Position numbers and translations under genes: made by a program. A stretch of DNA of 64,000 nt from Tetracentron sinense (lineage: Eukaryota; Streptophyta; Magnoliopsida; Trochodendrales; Trochodendraceae). This document shows positions 9,640 through 22,059 of the stretch, piece after piece (within the stretch, counting starts at the first letter, position 1; every line of letters starts with the position of its first letter). The notes below the pieces were generated by a model. It was not told where the DNA came from, ran no database searches, and saw nothing but the letters and a program-made list of their open reading frames with translations. Location: the NCBI GenBank assembly GCA_015143295.1, contig CM026566.1:8543072-8607071 (forward strand). Direction: 5' to 3'.

Positions 9640-12600
9640 GAACCCTACTAGTCAATGAGTATTTGGCTCGAGTGTTGATTGATACCGGGTCTACTCATTC
9701 ATTTGTCTCGCCAAGTTTTTCAGAAGGCTTTTCTGTAGAGCCAAGTCAGCTAGAACCGGAGTTAGCCATTTCGACTCCTCTCGGCAAAACAGTATTGGCA
9801 GATAAAGTGTATAGAAATAGTGTGGTCCAAGTTGGAAGCCACGAGTTGGCGGTTGATCTCATCGTCTTGGGATTCCAAGACTTTGATGTTATATTGGGAA
9901 TGGATTGGTTAGCAGCGCATCATGGGCATGTAGCTTGCTTTGAGAAGATGGTACTCTTCAAGCCGGTAGAAGGAAAACCATTTCACTTTCGGGGGTTGAA
10001 AGGTAGAGATATTGCTCGCTTTACGGCATTGTACCTAGCGAACCTCGAGGCAAAGGACTCTTCGACTATTCCGGTCGTGAGTGAATTCCTGGATGTATTT
10101 CCAGAGGAGTTACCAGGATTACCTCCAGACAAGGAGATTGAGTTTGTGATCGAGCTTGCATCAGCCACAGCTCCCATCTTTCGGGCTCCGTATAAAATGG
10201 CCCCGGTTGAACTTAAGGAGTTGAAGACCCAGTTGGAGGAATTGCAAGGCCTTGGCTTCATTCGACCAAGTGTCTCACCGTGGGGTGCCCCGGTGTTGTT
10301 TGTTAAGAAGAAAGATGGCTCGATGCGGATGTGCGTCGATTACCGGCAATTGAACAAAGTCACTATAAAGAATAGGTATCCCTTGCCTAGGATTGATGAC
10401 TTGTTCGATCAGTTGAAGGGAGCGAGATTTTTCTCGAAGATAGATCTTCGATCGGGTTATCACCAGTTGAAGATTAAGGTGGAAGATGTTCCCAAAACTG
10501 CTTTCAGGACTCGATATGGGCACTACGAGTTCTTGGTGATGCCTTTTGGTCTCACAAACGCGCCGGCAGCCTTTATGGATTTGATGAACCGGGCCAGCCA
10601 TGTCTTGATCGATGTGTGATCGTGTTTATCGATGACATCTTGATATATTCCCAGACACGGGAAGACCACATGCGAGACCTTCGTCTTGCTTTGGGAATGC
10701 TGAGAGAGCACAAGCTATACGCCAAACTTAGCAAGTGTGAGTTTTGGTTGGAAGAGGTGGCATTCCTAGGCCACGTTGTTTCTGCAAAAGGCATCTCCGT
10801 TGATCCGAAGAAAATAGAGGCTGTTATGAACTGGGCGAGGCCCAAGAGTGTCACGGAGATACGCAGTTTTCTTGGATTAGCAGGCTACTACAGGAGATTC
10901 GTAGAGGGTTTCTCCAGCCTTGCGGCACCGCTCACTTACCTGACAAGGAAGAATGCGAAGTTTGTATGGAGCGACAAGTGTGAGATCAGTTTCACGGAAC
11001 TGAAGAAGAGGCTTACTACAGCCCCCGTCCTTACTGTGCCATCCGGACCTTATGGGTATGAGGTGTATAGTGATGCCTCGCACGTTGGACTTGGGTGTGT
11101 ACTCATGCAGCACAAGAAAGTCATTGCCTATGCATCGAGGCAATTGAAAGAGCATGAAAAGAATTATCCCACGCACGACTTGGAGCTTGCGGCGGTCGTG
11201 TTTGCACTTAAGATTTGGCGTCATTACCTTTATGGGGTAGAGTTCTATGTGTTTACCGATCACAAGAGTCTCAAGTATCTCTTTTCCCAAAAGGAGCTGA
11301 ATCTAAGGCAACGGCGTTGGACGGAATTTTTGAAAGACTATGATTGTACCATTCAATACCACCCAGGTAAAGCAAATGTAGTGGCTGAAGCTTTGAGTAG
11401 AAGACCTCCGGGGTTATTAGCATGCATGTTAGTGCAGGAATGGAAGCTACTTAAAGACTTGGCAAATCTGGACATTAGTGTGAATGACTCTGTCCGTAGT
11501 CCTATCTTGGCAAATGTCACGGTTCGGCCATACATTATAGATTTGATCCAAGAGTACCAAGCCACGGATGCTGAATTGTTGGCTTATCGGGACAAGGAAG
11601 TTGCTAAGGGTAGTGAGGACTTCTCTCTCACTAGCCAAGGTGCTATCATATTCAAGGGAAGGCTGTGTGTCCCAGCCAATGCAGATCTTCAGAGGGAGAT
11701 TATGGATGAAGCCCACCGGGCAAAGTACACTGTGCATCCAGGGGGTACGAAGATGTACCGTAACCTCAAGAGTCACTTTTGGTGGCGGAATATGAAGAGG
11801 GATGTTACAGAATATGTGGCACGGTGCTTAGTGTGCCAACAAGTGAAAGCATAAAACATGCGACCCGCCGGTCTATTGCATTCTCTTCCTATTCCCGAGT
11901 GGAAATGGGAGAACATATCCATGGATTTCATAGTTGGCTTGCCAAAAACGGCAAGGGGCTCAGATGCGATTTGGGTTGTAGTGGATCGTCTGAAAAATTC
12001 CGCATATTTCTTACCCTATCGAACTACTTTCAACTCTAGTCAGTTAGCCGCTTTGTACATCAAGGAAGTGGTGAGGTTGCACGGAGTGCCCGTCAGTATT
12101 ATGTCGGATCGGGATCCAAGATTCACGTCAAGATTTTGGAAAAGTTTCCAAGAGGCTATGGGTTCCCGACTTGATTTCAGCACCGCTTTTCATCCACAGA
12201 CGGATGGACAAACTGAGAGGGTGAACCAAGTTATAGAAGACATGCTTCGGGCTTGTATGCTAGATTTTAAAGGCAGTTGGGAAGAGCACTTGCCTTTGGT
12301 AGAGTTCGCCTACAACAATAGCTATCAGGCGAGTATCCAAATGGCTCCATTCGAAGCTTTGTATGGGCGAAGTTGCAGGTCTCCTCTCTACTGGGATGAG
12401 GTAGGAGAAAGAAAAGTACTTGGTCCGGAGTTGATTGAGCAAACTGCTAGTATAGTCAAGATCATCCGGGATCGGTTGAAAGCCGCTCAAGATCGTCAGA
12501 AGAGCTATGCGGACACGCGCCGAAGGGACTTGGAATTCCAGGTTGGGGATCAAGTCTTTGTGAAGGTATCTCTTAGCAAGGGGATTATGAGATTTGGCAG

Positions 12601-12961
12601 GCGAGGCAAGCTTAGTCCTCGCTATGTTGGCCCGTTTGAGGTCGTCACGCGAGTTGGCAAGGTTGCTTACAGGGTAGCTCTTCCACCTCACATGACCGCG
12701 GTTCACAACGTTTTCCATGTGTCTATGCTTCGGAAGTACATTGCGGATCCTTCGCATGTCATAGACTTGGAACCGTTGGAAATTCGAGAGGATCTCACGT
12801 TAGTTGAAAGGCCGGTTCATATATTGGATCGGAGAGATCAAGTCCTTCGTAACAAAACGATTCTGTTGGTTCTCGTACAGTGGCAACATCATGCTCAAGA
12901 AGAGTCTACATGGGAATGTGAAACCGAAGTCGAAGCGAAGTACTCGGAATTGTTTAAATGA
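9640..12961 (+). pseudogene. Tekay pol: protease, RT, RNase H, integrase, chromodomain
   Basis: Domains follow in order. Protease: [16 protein letters not shown] and [57 protein letters not shown] and [10 protein letters not shown]. RNase [37 protein letters not shown] and [11 protein letters not shown]. Integrase: an HHCC finger ending CLVCQQVK, then [20 protein letters not shown] and FHPQTDGQTERVN. The C-terminal tail reads VHILDRRDQVLRNKTI, as in chromodomains that target Tekay integrases to heterochromatin. Most of the region is well preserved; pol is broken at about two points. Confidence 0.93.
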
Positions 12962-13046
12962 GTTTTGTATAGGTTTTGTATATGACTTGTAATTTTGTTT
13001 TGGTTTGTAATGCAAGTAGCGTCTAAATTTCGAGGACGAAATTTTT

Positions 13047-13060
13047 GTAAGGGGGGAGGA
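13047..13060 (+). other. Polypurine tract
   Basis: GTAAGGGGGGAGGA abuts the 3' LTR start (TGTAGAGCC). It would prime plus-strand DNA synthesis. Confidence 0.85.
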
Positions 13061-15516
13061 TGTAGAGCCCCGGACTTTTTCACATTTAATGCATGACACT
13101 TTCGTTGCTATTTTGCCTTTAAAGAGGTATAATTAATAAATAAAGAAGAAATTGGAAATTCCAAAAATGTCAGAAATGTTCGTTTTCGAAGTACAAACCC
13201 AACGCAAGTTGAATCGTCAAAATCGGACGAACGAGTCAAAAGTGATGGCCAAAACAGTTTGGACCTGCAGACCACCGATCGCTCAGTCCATGGAGCGATC
13301 GATCGGTCCAAAACCGATCGCTCGGAGGCTATCGACTGGTCAAGATTTTTGTATGGGGAAATTTTCCAGAGAGTGAAATTTTAACCGATTGCTCGGTTAT
13401 GAAACCGATCGATCGGTAGGCAACCGATCGATCGGTCATTAACACCGATCGCTCGGTACTCACGTTTTTGCAGAAATTTCAGTAAGGGTATTATGGTCTT
13501 TTGGTCGGTTCACTCTTACCTTAAGAGTTTAACCCGAGCCTTTAGGGCTTCATTTCGACACTTAGAGAGATTGGGAGATAAGAAGAGAGGAGAGGGCGAT
13601 TCCTAAACCTAGGGTTTCCATTTTGGAGAGAAATCAAGGGGTTTGTGAACCCACACTCAACTCAAGCCCATTTTTCTTCAAGATCAAGGCACAAGCTCGT
13701 GAGGAGCATCTCCTCAAGCTAGGGCAGCAACTCACGGTCGTTTTTGGAAGGGGATTTCTTCCTCACTTGATCAAAGTCGGTACTTCTTGCTACCCTCCTA
13801 GTTATAGTTCCTCTTTTCCCTTTATTTCTCTTATTTTCATTTATTTACACGTGCTATGAGATGGATGGTTGTGAATGGTGAATGGAGATGGAATGGGCGA
13901 TTGGATGCCAATGGTTGTGTTGTGATGACTAAAATGGGGAGGGCATTGTTCCAATAATGAACATACATGCATGATTTGAGTAAAACCCATCTAGAAAAGC
14001 ATGTTATAGGGTAAATCAATAATGAACACACCATGTTTGATGAAATGCCAAGATGAATGAAATGAATAATAAATAAAGAAATTGCATGCTTAAACATTCA
14101 TGGAAATTGCTAGGGTTATGGTAGTGTGTTTTTGCGCTTTTCCTAAATTGTTTAATTTATTACTTGTATATATGGTGATGTACAATGTATTGTGAATTCC
14201 CCAAAATGTCATATTTAATTTCCATTGCAAGTGTGTACACGATTACACGAGCACGGCATGAAACGACGTGATTTACCGATGTTTTCAAGGACGAGATGTA
14301 GAGGTGGGGCATATCCTACGATATGTTTCACTTCACTTTTTCAAGGACAAGATGATCATGCATTGCATAGGGAAGGGTCTCCCATCCCATCGCATTACAC
14401 GCATGACATAGCTTCTCATGACACGCATGGCATAGCATCGCATGAAACGCATAGCATAGCATTTCATGACACTCATGGCATGACATGACATGACACGCAT
14501 GGATGCTAGTTGCGACGGACTATGAACGGCAACTAGGCATACCCATCTGCATATAGGGTACTGGTTGCGATGGACTATGAACGGCAACTAGGCATATCAT
14601 TCCACATGGATGCTAGTTACGACGGGCTATGAACGGCAACTAGTCATACACATTCTGCATGGATGCTAGTTGCGACAGGCTATGAACGGCAACTAGGCAT
14701 GTCACTCCGCATATAAGGTACTAGTTGCGATGGGCTATGAACGGCAACTAGGCATGTGAACATGTTTAAATTTCGAATAAGCAAGCATGATACACGCATG
14801 ACACGCATAGCATGACATGGCACGCATGATACAAGCATGACACGGTAAATAAGTTCCCAATTACGCGAAGGGTATTTTAAGTCAAGTCAAGTGCATGGTG
14901 TTTTTCAAGGATTTTATCGGCTTTTCATGAACTGCAAGCATGATTATGAATTTCCTTATCTCCTTGTATGATATTAACTGTTCCTGCTTCATATATATCT
15001 ATATTGTATCCTGGGTATGCATTGCTATCTCTTGCTATAACTGTTGGTTAGTAGTTAGTTCCCGCTGAGTATTCCATGCTCAGCCGTACTTCTTATGTCG
15101 GCAGGTTCTGAGGGAGCTGCTGCTCCATTTGATGTTTGTGCTCCTGGTCCATGGGTGGAGGAGGAGTACGTCGAGGAGCCTTTGGAGGAACCTCCCGTAG
15201 AGGGTTATCAGTAGGTGGTGTTAGATTCTGAGTGGATTAGCTGTGGGTGAGCATGAGTGATTATATCCATGTATTTTGGCGGGCATGTCCGCACTATCTT
15301 TGTTTTGATTTCTTTGTATTAAAACTTGGACCATGTGTATATACTTAGAGGTTTGTTAGACTTCCGCTGTGTCTTATAGTTATGCTTCCGCTGTTATCCT
15401 CTATTGTATATGCTCTATGGGTGTTTTGCAGGTGGTTTGTCAAGCAAGTCATGTAAGTCATGATTTAGTCGTCCACGATTCACTCTAACTCCTAGGGTGG
15501 GTTTTGGGTCGCGACA
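13061..15516 (+). repeat. 3' LTR of the Tekay element
   Basis: This LTR is 2456 bp and about 98% identical to 5658-8110 by eye, with the same palindrome and hairpin arrays. It ends GGGTCGCGACA and is followed by the TSD CATTA at 15517-15521. Confidence 0.95.
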
Positions 15517-15521
15517 CATTA

Positions 15522-16199
15522 ATAGAAACTAACCTTATCCATTAGTGTCCCACTAATCTTATCCTTATCCTAATCCAATTAGGATTCCTTGATTAGCAAG
15601 AAACTAATAGACTCCTTGTCCAACAAGGAATCTTTAATTAGTAACTAACTCTAACTAACCTTATCCAATAAAGATATTAGTTATTAGAAACTAATTAAAA
15701 TAATAACAATTATTATTCCTCCTTGAAGTGGGCGTTCCACCCTAGGTGGGCCCCATTCCACACGCCCCCAATGGGTTCTAAACCCTTTTGGTCACTTTAA
15801 CAATTCTTTTAAAATATTCCCCAATGGGTCCTACCCATTTGGTTTTTCACATCTAATGTGATTCCACCTTTTAGAGCTTCACTATACCATATAGTGATTA
15901 CTTAGAGAAATTAATTAATTTAATTATAAATTAAATTGAATACTTTAAGAAGATCCTTGTGTGTGGGATCTAAAGGGATCTCCTATTTCCGGTTGTTGGA
16001 CCAAATACTCAACCTTTTGGTTAAAGCATTGTTACTAGGAAAACACATTTCCTAAAACTCCATTAGGATCGTAGAATGTTATCTAAGTCCCTGGACTTCC
16101 ACCAATCACAATTAATGTCCATTAACACAATGTGATTAACCTCCAGAAATCAGAGAATTTTTTGTAAGTATCATCTCACAATATATTTACAAATAAATC
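15522..16199 (-). repeat. Family-C LTR piece (middle part)
   Basis: This is the inverse of about 18.19-18.9 kb, including the conserved stretch that reads GGGACTTAGATAACATTC in the plus-strand copy. It lies between the two nested Tekay elements. AAATC at 16195-16199 is the left TSD of the minus-strand element. Confidence 0.85.
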
Positions 16200-16676
16200 T
16201 GTCGCACCCCAAAATACCCCCTAGGAGTTAGGATACTTTGGCGACGTGACCTAACCTTAAATCAACCTGTAAGAGTCTACAAGGCATGTAAAATAGAGAA
16301 CTAAAAATTTCTTTAATAACTTAACTATATTCCAAGTGCAAATGATTACAACAATTGAATAGGATTTACAGCATGAACATGAACCCTTCAACTTGAGTCC
16401 CAACTCAAGTGAGGCAACATCCCCAAACACAAGAACCCAAATACATGTCTCTCTCTCTCACTCCTCCCAACGAGTGACCATATGCCAAGCCTCCTAATAT
16501 CTAGGTAAGCATCCGAATAACCTCCTGCTCACCCTGAGCTGCCTCGATCTAAGGGACAAAAGTCCACATATCGTGTAATGTACCTGCCGACATAAAAGTA
16601 CTCCTGAGCATGGAATACTCAATGAGTACAAGCTACTATCCAACAATAGCAATAACAATAAAATAACATACATCAT
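16200..16676 (-). repeat. 3' LTR remnant of the minus-strand Tekay element
   Basis: The 477 bp match 40842-41318 base for base apart from about 20 differences, then stop where the Tat LTR starts (TGTGGGCAG). Confidence 0.88.
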
Positions 16677-16924
16677 TGTGGGCAGTGAAATTTTCACCGT
16701 CTATCACCCAGGAGTGTGTGCAATAGCACAATCCTGATCTCAGCCTCTCGGAGAGACGGTTTGGGTTCACGCGTGCCTGTGCCACGCGCAGTACCTTTAG
16801 CTGTCAGCATTAAATGCTGATGGCTGGCACCATGCTGCCTAGCTAAGCAACAGCAGAGTTGATCCATGAGGATAAACCTCATGGATCCACCTTAAATAAT
16901 AGCGCCCAAATGGGCTAATTCATA

Positions 16925-17300
16925 CCCCGTCCGTGAGGGTTAAAACCTCACGGATCCAATATTAAGTGTTGGCCTCCGAGAGGCTAACACATATTCATCC
17001 GTGAGGATAAAAATCCCACGGATCCAACTTTGGTGTTGGCCTCCGAGAGGCTGACACGTGTCATCTGTGACATATATTCATCCGTGAGGATAAAATCCCA
17101 TGGATCCAGCTGAGGTGTTGGCCTTCATTAGGCTAACACGTGTCATGTCCGTGAGGACAAAACCTCACGGACCCAACAAGAATCATATCTAGTGTCAGTT
17201 TCCAAGAGACTGACACGTGTTCGACCGTGAGGACCAAAACTTCACGGATCCGACTCGGAGTGTCAGCCTCCAAAAGGCTGACACCTGTCTCATCCGTGAG
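16925..17300. repeat. Tandem array of TCCGTGAGG hairpin units, about 72 bp period
   Basis: About six units each contain TCCGTGAGG, a short A-rich loop and CCTCACGGA, which can form a near-perfect 9-bp stem. A second inverted repeat per unit reads AGCCTC or GGCCTCCGAGAGGCT. The array continues for one unit after the nested solo LTR (about 19500-19575), showing that the LTR landed inside it. Confidence 0.82.
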
Positions 17301-17305
17301 GATAC

Positions 17306-19489
17306 TATTGGACATATATGCCCTCGAAAGCCAATAAGAGACTTTTCTATGTTGATTAGACAAGCATCATATTCACACAACCAACTATAAAGGGTATTTC
17401 TATTAATTACTGTCTCATATGATGATGACATAAAGTTCCATAGGTAACATTGTAGGAAAATCATGCAAAGGTTGCGAGGGGATATGATTTTCGGTTCCTT
17501 GTAAACCTAATATTGTTCGAAGCCTCTAGAGTACTGGTTGGGCGCCGTACTTCATCATGGCTTGCACATGTGTAGTTCTATGAGATAGTGTGATGAATCT
17601 CATTCACAGAGAGTGGTGACTCTTGACTAACATGTGAGTATATGTAGCAAGTACATAATACTGAACGGGGTCACTAGTGGATACCCTATGGAATACACTG
17701 TCAGATTGTATTATGGTTATCCATTTGACAAATTGTCCTTAGACCTGAGAGGTTAACATCTTCTCAGACATTTGTCTATATGGCTTTGATGTGCCAATCG
17801 GCAATGTCCAATACATAGGACTAACTCCGGGTACGTTGGGTCATGTACACTATGTTTGGAGAAGTGTGTAAACACTCAATAAGGAATCCACAACTCCTTA
17901 ATTGGAGATAATGATATCAAGGTGATACTTGTTGAACTGAACTGTTAAATCCAGTAATGGTGCTTTTCGGTAAAATGGTCTTTATCGAAGTTGATATTTT
18001 TAATATGGAAAAGTATATATAAATATATATGTCAGTTCTTTTCTAATGTTTCTTCAAAAGTGTTTTGGAGGTTCAGTTCAATGAAAAGTAATCATGAGAA
18101 AGAGTTCTATTCATAAGCTAGGGACTAAGACAGTGGAATTGTTCCAATCCCGGAAGCTTACATGTGATATCGGAATGTGGAAGGATTTATTTGTAAATAT
18201 ATTATGAGATGGTACTTACAAGCAATTCTCTAATTTCTGGAGGTTAATCACATTGTGTTAATGGACATTAATTGTGATTGGTGGAAGTCCAGGGACTTAG
18301 ATAACATTCTATGATCCTAATGGAGTTTTAGGAAAGGTGTTTCCTAGTAACAATGCTTCAACCAAAAAGGTGAAGTACTTGGTCCCACAACCGGAAATAG
18401 GAGATCCCTTTAGATCCCACACACAAGGACCTTCTTAAAGTATTTAATTTAATTTATAATTAAATTAATTAATTTCTCTAAGTAATCACTATATGGTATA
18501 GTGAAGTTCTAAAAGGTGGAATCACATTAGATGTGAAAAAACAAATGGGTAGGACCCATTGGGAATTATTATAAAAGAATAATTCAAGTGACCAAGAGGG
18601 TTTTGGAAACCCTTTGGGCGTGTGGAGTGGGACCCACCTAGGGTGGGACGCCCACTTCAAGGAGGAATAATAATTGTTATTATTTTAATTAGTTTCTAAT
18701 AACTAATATCCTTATTAGATAAGGTTAGTTAGTTAGTTAGTTAGTTACTAATTAAAGATTCCCTAATTGTTAGGGATTCCATTAGTTAGTTACTAATTCA
18801 AGATTCCTTATTGGATAAGGATAAGATTAGTTACTAATGGATAAGGTTGGTTTCTTTTAAGATTAATCCTAATTGGATTAGGAGAATAATCAATAAAGGA
18901 AACTATTGAGGAATCCTAATTGGATTAGGATAAGGTTAATGAATTATAATTGGATTACAATTCAAGCAACCAAGAGAGAACTTATATAAAGGATTGGATG
19001 CCCAGCCCTTTAAGATATATAATTCTCTAGAATTTTTTCATCTCTCCCTCTCCTCAATTTCACGCCCTCCCCTCTCTCTCCTTGAGGTGTACGGTCACAC
19101 CCATCTCTCTCTTCTTTTGTCTTCTTGATTGGATCTTGAGGAAAAGTAAGAATTCATCTTGTTCATCAAGAAAGGTTCTTCATCAATAAAGATTGGATCT
19201 TTATTCAAGATTCCTAGAGCTGGAAATTTGGAAGGGCCATTAGCTTCCATTAGAGAAAGCTTTAAAGGAAAAAGAAGGTTCGTGTGAATCGACAGGAGAC
19301 TTGACACTTGTGAAGTTTTGCGAGTACTATTCTAACGTGGATTTGACTTAACAATTTCAAAGTCGCAAAGGTGAATGTTATTCTAACCTTCATTGAATTA
19401 AAATCAATTAGAATCTTAGTTAGATCTTGGGATTCGATGTATGCCCCCCAAGAACTGTGTTTCTAAAATTAAAAAGAAGCATACTTTCA
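17306..19489 (+). mobile_element. Solo family-C LTR, plus strand
   Basis: This is an uninterrupted 2184-bp copy flanked by the TSD GATAC (17301-17305 and 19490-19494). It ends ATACTTTCA and carries TATATAAA at 18983-18990 with a CT-rich leader behind it. No internal region or PBS follows, so it is a solo LTR. It serves as the reference for the split copy at 5036-44442. The lineage is unknown. Confidence 0.92.
18983..18990 (+). promoter_or_regulatory. TATA box of the family-C LTR
   Basis: TATATAAA is followed within about 50-100 bp by a pyrimidine-rich leader (CTCTCCCTCTCCTC). The same box is conserved in the minus-strand copy at 5540-5547. Confidence 0.55.
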
Positions 19490-19609
19490 GATACAACCCC
19501 CATAGATCATATTTAGTGCCAGCCACCATAAGGCTGACACGTGTCCAATTCTTGAGGATAAGTCCTCATGGATCGAATATGATAGATCTAACCCAGACCA
19601 CGGGCAAGT

Positions 19610-20100
19610 CTATGATCCGTGGTTGAGACCTGTGGTCTCCCTCGTGATTCGTGGATGAGACCAATGGTCTCACCTGGTGATCCGTGGTTGAGACCTGTGG
19701 TCCCCCCCATAATTCGTGGTTGAGACCTGTGGTCCCCCCTATAATCCGTGGTTGAGACCAATGGTCTCACCTGATGATCCGTGGTTGAGACCTGTGGTCC
19801 CCCCTATAATCCGTGGTTGAGACCAATGGTCTCACCTGGTGATCCGTGGTTGAGACCTGTGGTCCCCCCCGTAATCCGTGGTTGAGACTAATGGTCTCAC
19901 CTGGTGATCCATGGTTGAGACCTGTGGTCTCCCCCATGATCCGTGGTTGAGACCAATGGTCTCACCTTATGATCCATGGTTGAGACCTGTGGTCTCCCCT
20001 GTGATCCGTGGTTGAGACCAATGGTCTCACCTGGTGATCCGTGGTTGAGACCAATGGTCTCACCCTTTAATCCGTGGTTGAGACTAATATTCTCATCCTG
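19610..20100. repeat. Tandem array, about 15 units of 31-38 bp, TGAGACC..GGTCTCA hairpins
   Basis: Units of the form GATCCGTGGTTGAGACC-AAT-GGTCTCACC repeat about 15 times. Two loop versions alternate irregularly (AAT and TGT). Each unit can form a 6-7 bp stem with a 3-nt loop. The array lies in the Tat 5' LTR. Confidence 0.85.
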
Positions 20101-20956
20101 GTCCGTGGACTGGCCTAGGCCAGTCTGTCCCAGCTGACAGTCAGTATTTGACTGTCATAGGGCAGAGAATCCTTAATATAAAAGATTCTCTATCAAGCTG
20201 TGGGGGATCCCAAGATAAGGATCCCCTTTTTTAAAATCTCATGGGATGCCACATGGCACCCCATGATTATTTTAGGATTAGGATTATGTCCTTTATCCTA
20301 GGAAAGGATGAGATTATCATCCTCCTTTCCGAAAAGTACTGGGATTCCCCCAAAAGAGTAAACTTGGTACAAGAGTTCTCAAAAAGAAGAGGATTCTCGA
20401 AGGACTCTCCCAGAGAAGGGAGAACCGTGAGCTGGCATCCTCTAAGAGGAGAGCCCTTTTTGACTTTCCTAAAATAAGGGAGTCAAAGAGGGAGTCCCAA
20501 GAAAAGGACTCTTTCAAACCCATAAAAGGTGTGTTTCTCAGAAGAAACACACAACAACAACAAGAAAAGAAGAAGAAATACGGAAAAACTCAGGAAGAAA
20601 AGAAAATACTCTCTCCTCCCTTTCCAGCAGCAAGCAAGTAAAGAAGAAAGCTCTAATATATGGAGAATACAAGGTGAGCCCTTAAATACGGCCTCCATTC
20701 TTTTTTTCTTTTCTTGACAAAGACCTCAATGAGGCACTTGTAACGCCTACATGGGAATTGGGCAACTCCATTGAATAAATAAAAATAAGTTTATTCAATA
20801 TGTTCTTCTTTAATTCTTCATCTTAATCAGAGGTTCTTCCCCGATACAGGGAAGGTAACTTAATAGTCTGAGTTTACTCAAATTGGAAGGATAGTCCCCA
20901 CAATAAACTCCATACAACAATGGAGGAAATTTGATGAAATTTCTCCCACAAATTAA

Positions 20957-20974
20957 ATGGCACGCCCGGTGGGA
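20957..20974 (+). other. Tat PBS-region motif
   Basis: ATGGCACGCCCGGTGGGA starts six bases after the LTR end. A GC-rich motif of this kind at this place is characteristic of Tat-group elements. I have not matched it to a specific tRNA. Confidence 0.6.
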
Positions 20975-21401
20975 CGTCCTTCTCCTCTCATCTCTGATAA
21001 AGAATTAAAAAATAATAAAGAAGAACAAAACAAAAATGAAAAGATGAGTGATATTCCTCTCTTTTCTTATAATCTCGTGCAGAATAATCAAGACCTTCTA
21101 CATCTGTCCCACATACATGCTCGCGATCAAGAGGAGGGTCTATGTCCCTCCGATGCCGATTCTGGTAACTCATCCCCTCACTTAGGCTGAGGTGGCAGCG
21201 GCCCCAATCATGAGGCTTCGGTCTACTGACCGAACCCTCAATGAGGGTATTGATACTCCTCCACGGAGGAGTCAACCCTGCCAAGTCCACGGACAGGATG
21301 CATCCCCAAGGATGCCTCACGGAGCAGGTGTAGCCCCGATGGTTCACCACGGAGCAGGTGCATCCCCAAGGGTGCACCACGAAGCAGTGGTACCCCAAGG
21401 G

Positions 21402-21670
21402 TGCTCCGTGGACAAGGGGCACCCCCAGGATATCCCACGGAAAGGCTGCAACCAAGAGGATGCGCCACGGAGTGGACACATCCCCAAGGATGCTCCGTGG
21501 ACAAGGGGCATCCCCCAGGATATCCCACGGAGAGGCTGCAACCAAGAGGATGCGCCACGGAGCGGACACATCCCCAAGGATGCTCCGTGGACAAGGGGCA
21601 TCCCCCAGGATATCCCACGGAGAGGCTACATCCAACTGGATGTCCCACGGACAGGGTGTTCTCCAATCAG
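21402..21670. repeat. 90-bp tandem repeat, three units
   Basis: TGCTCCGTGGACAAGGGGCA recurs at about 21402, 21491 and 21581. The period is a multiple of three, so the reading frame is kept across units. Confidence 0.85.
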
Positions 21671-22059
21671 AGTTCACCACGGAGGGTGTACCCAACCGGG
21701 TACACACATTGCAGGGTGGCTTCACCACACTGCGACAGGTCAGCCCAAAAAGCAGACCTATGTTAAACACTGGGCCAGGCCTAACAAGCCGTTCCAAACC
21801 CAAACAGTCTGTAGTGGAAAGGCCTCAATTGCTGGGGTCGACCATAGGGCTAGTTGGATATAAGCCCCCTCAGTCCAATATGGCTGACGGAGCTCCCCTT
21901 TGAAAAATTCTCCAGGAGGGGGAGATGCTGCCCAATTTTCATCAAGGCAAAGGAACAAGGCCAAGGGCCTCAAGGACTTAATGAAAAATCCCTCAAAAAA
22001 CCTTAAAAATAACAAAGTAACTGAGGAAGGTTTCTTAGGGCACTTATCCGTGAACAAGA

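Larger units (their letters stand above)
5658..15516 (+). mobile_element. Full-length Tekay-lineage (chromovirus) Ty3/Gypsy element, plus strand
   Basis: Two LTRs (5658-8110 and 13061-15516, 2453 and 2456 bp) enclose PBS, gag, pol and PPT. The TSD is CATTA (5653-5657 and 15517-15521). Pol order is PR-RT-RH-INT with a C-terminal chromodomain-like tail, as in Tekay/Del chromoviruses. I counted roughly 55 differences between the LTRs by eye (about 2%). With a commonly used plant LTR rate this gives an age near one million years, as a rough guide only. The element is structurally complete but its coding region is broken, with about three breaks. It sits inside the minus-strand family-C LTR. Confidence 0.95.
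16677..20950 (+). repeat. 5' LTR of the Tat element (interrupted)
   Basis: The LTR is about 2.1 kb once the nested family-C LTR (17306-19489) and one TSD copy are removed. It is made largely of two hairpin-bearing arrays (about 16925-17300, and 19600-20100), then a region with a TATA-like AATATAAAAG (20175-20184) inside an AGAGAATC..GATTCTCT inverted repeat. It ends CTCCCACA. Confidence 0.85.

Noticed and set aside
19610-20100. CRISPR-like regular array
   Set aside because: The host is a plant, the units vary in length and have no unique spacers, and the array lies within an LTR.
20988-21803. 271-codon minus-strand ORF over the Tat leader
   Set aside because: It is the complement of the 90-bp repeats and has only repeat-derived low-complexity sequence; no domain and no start context.
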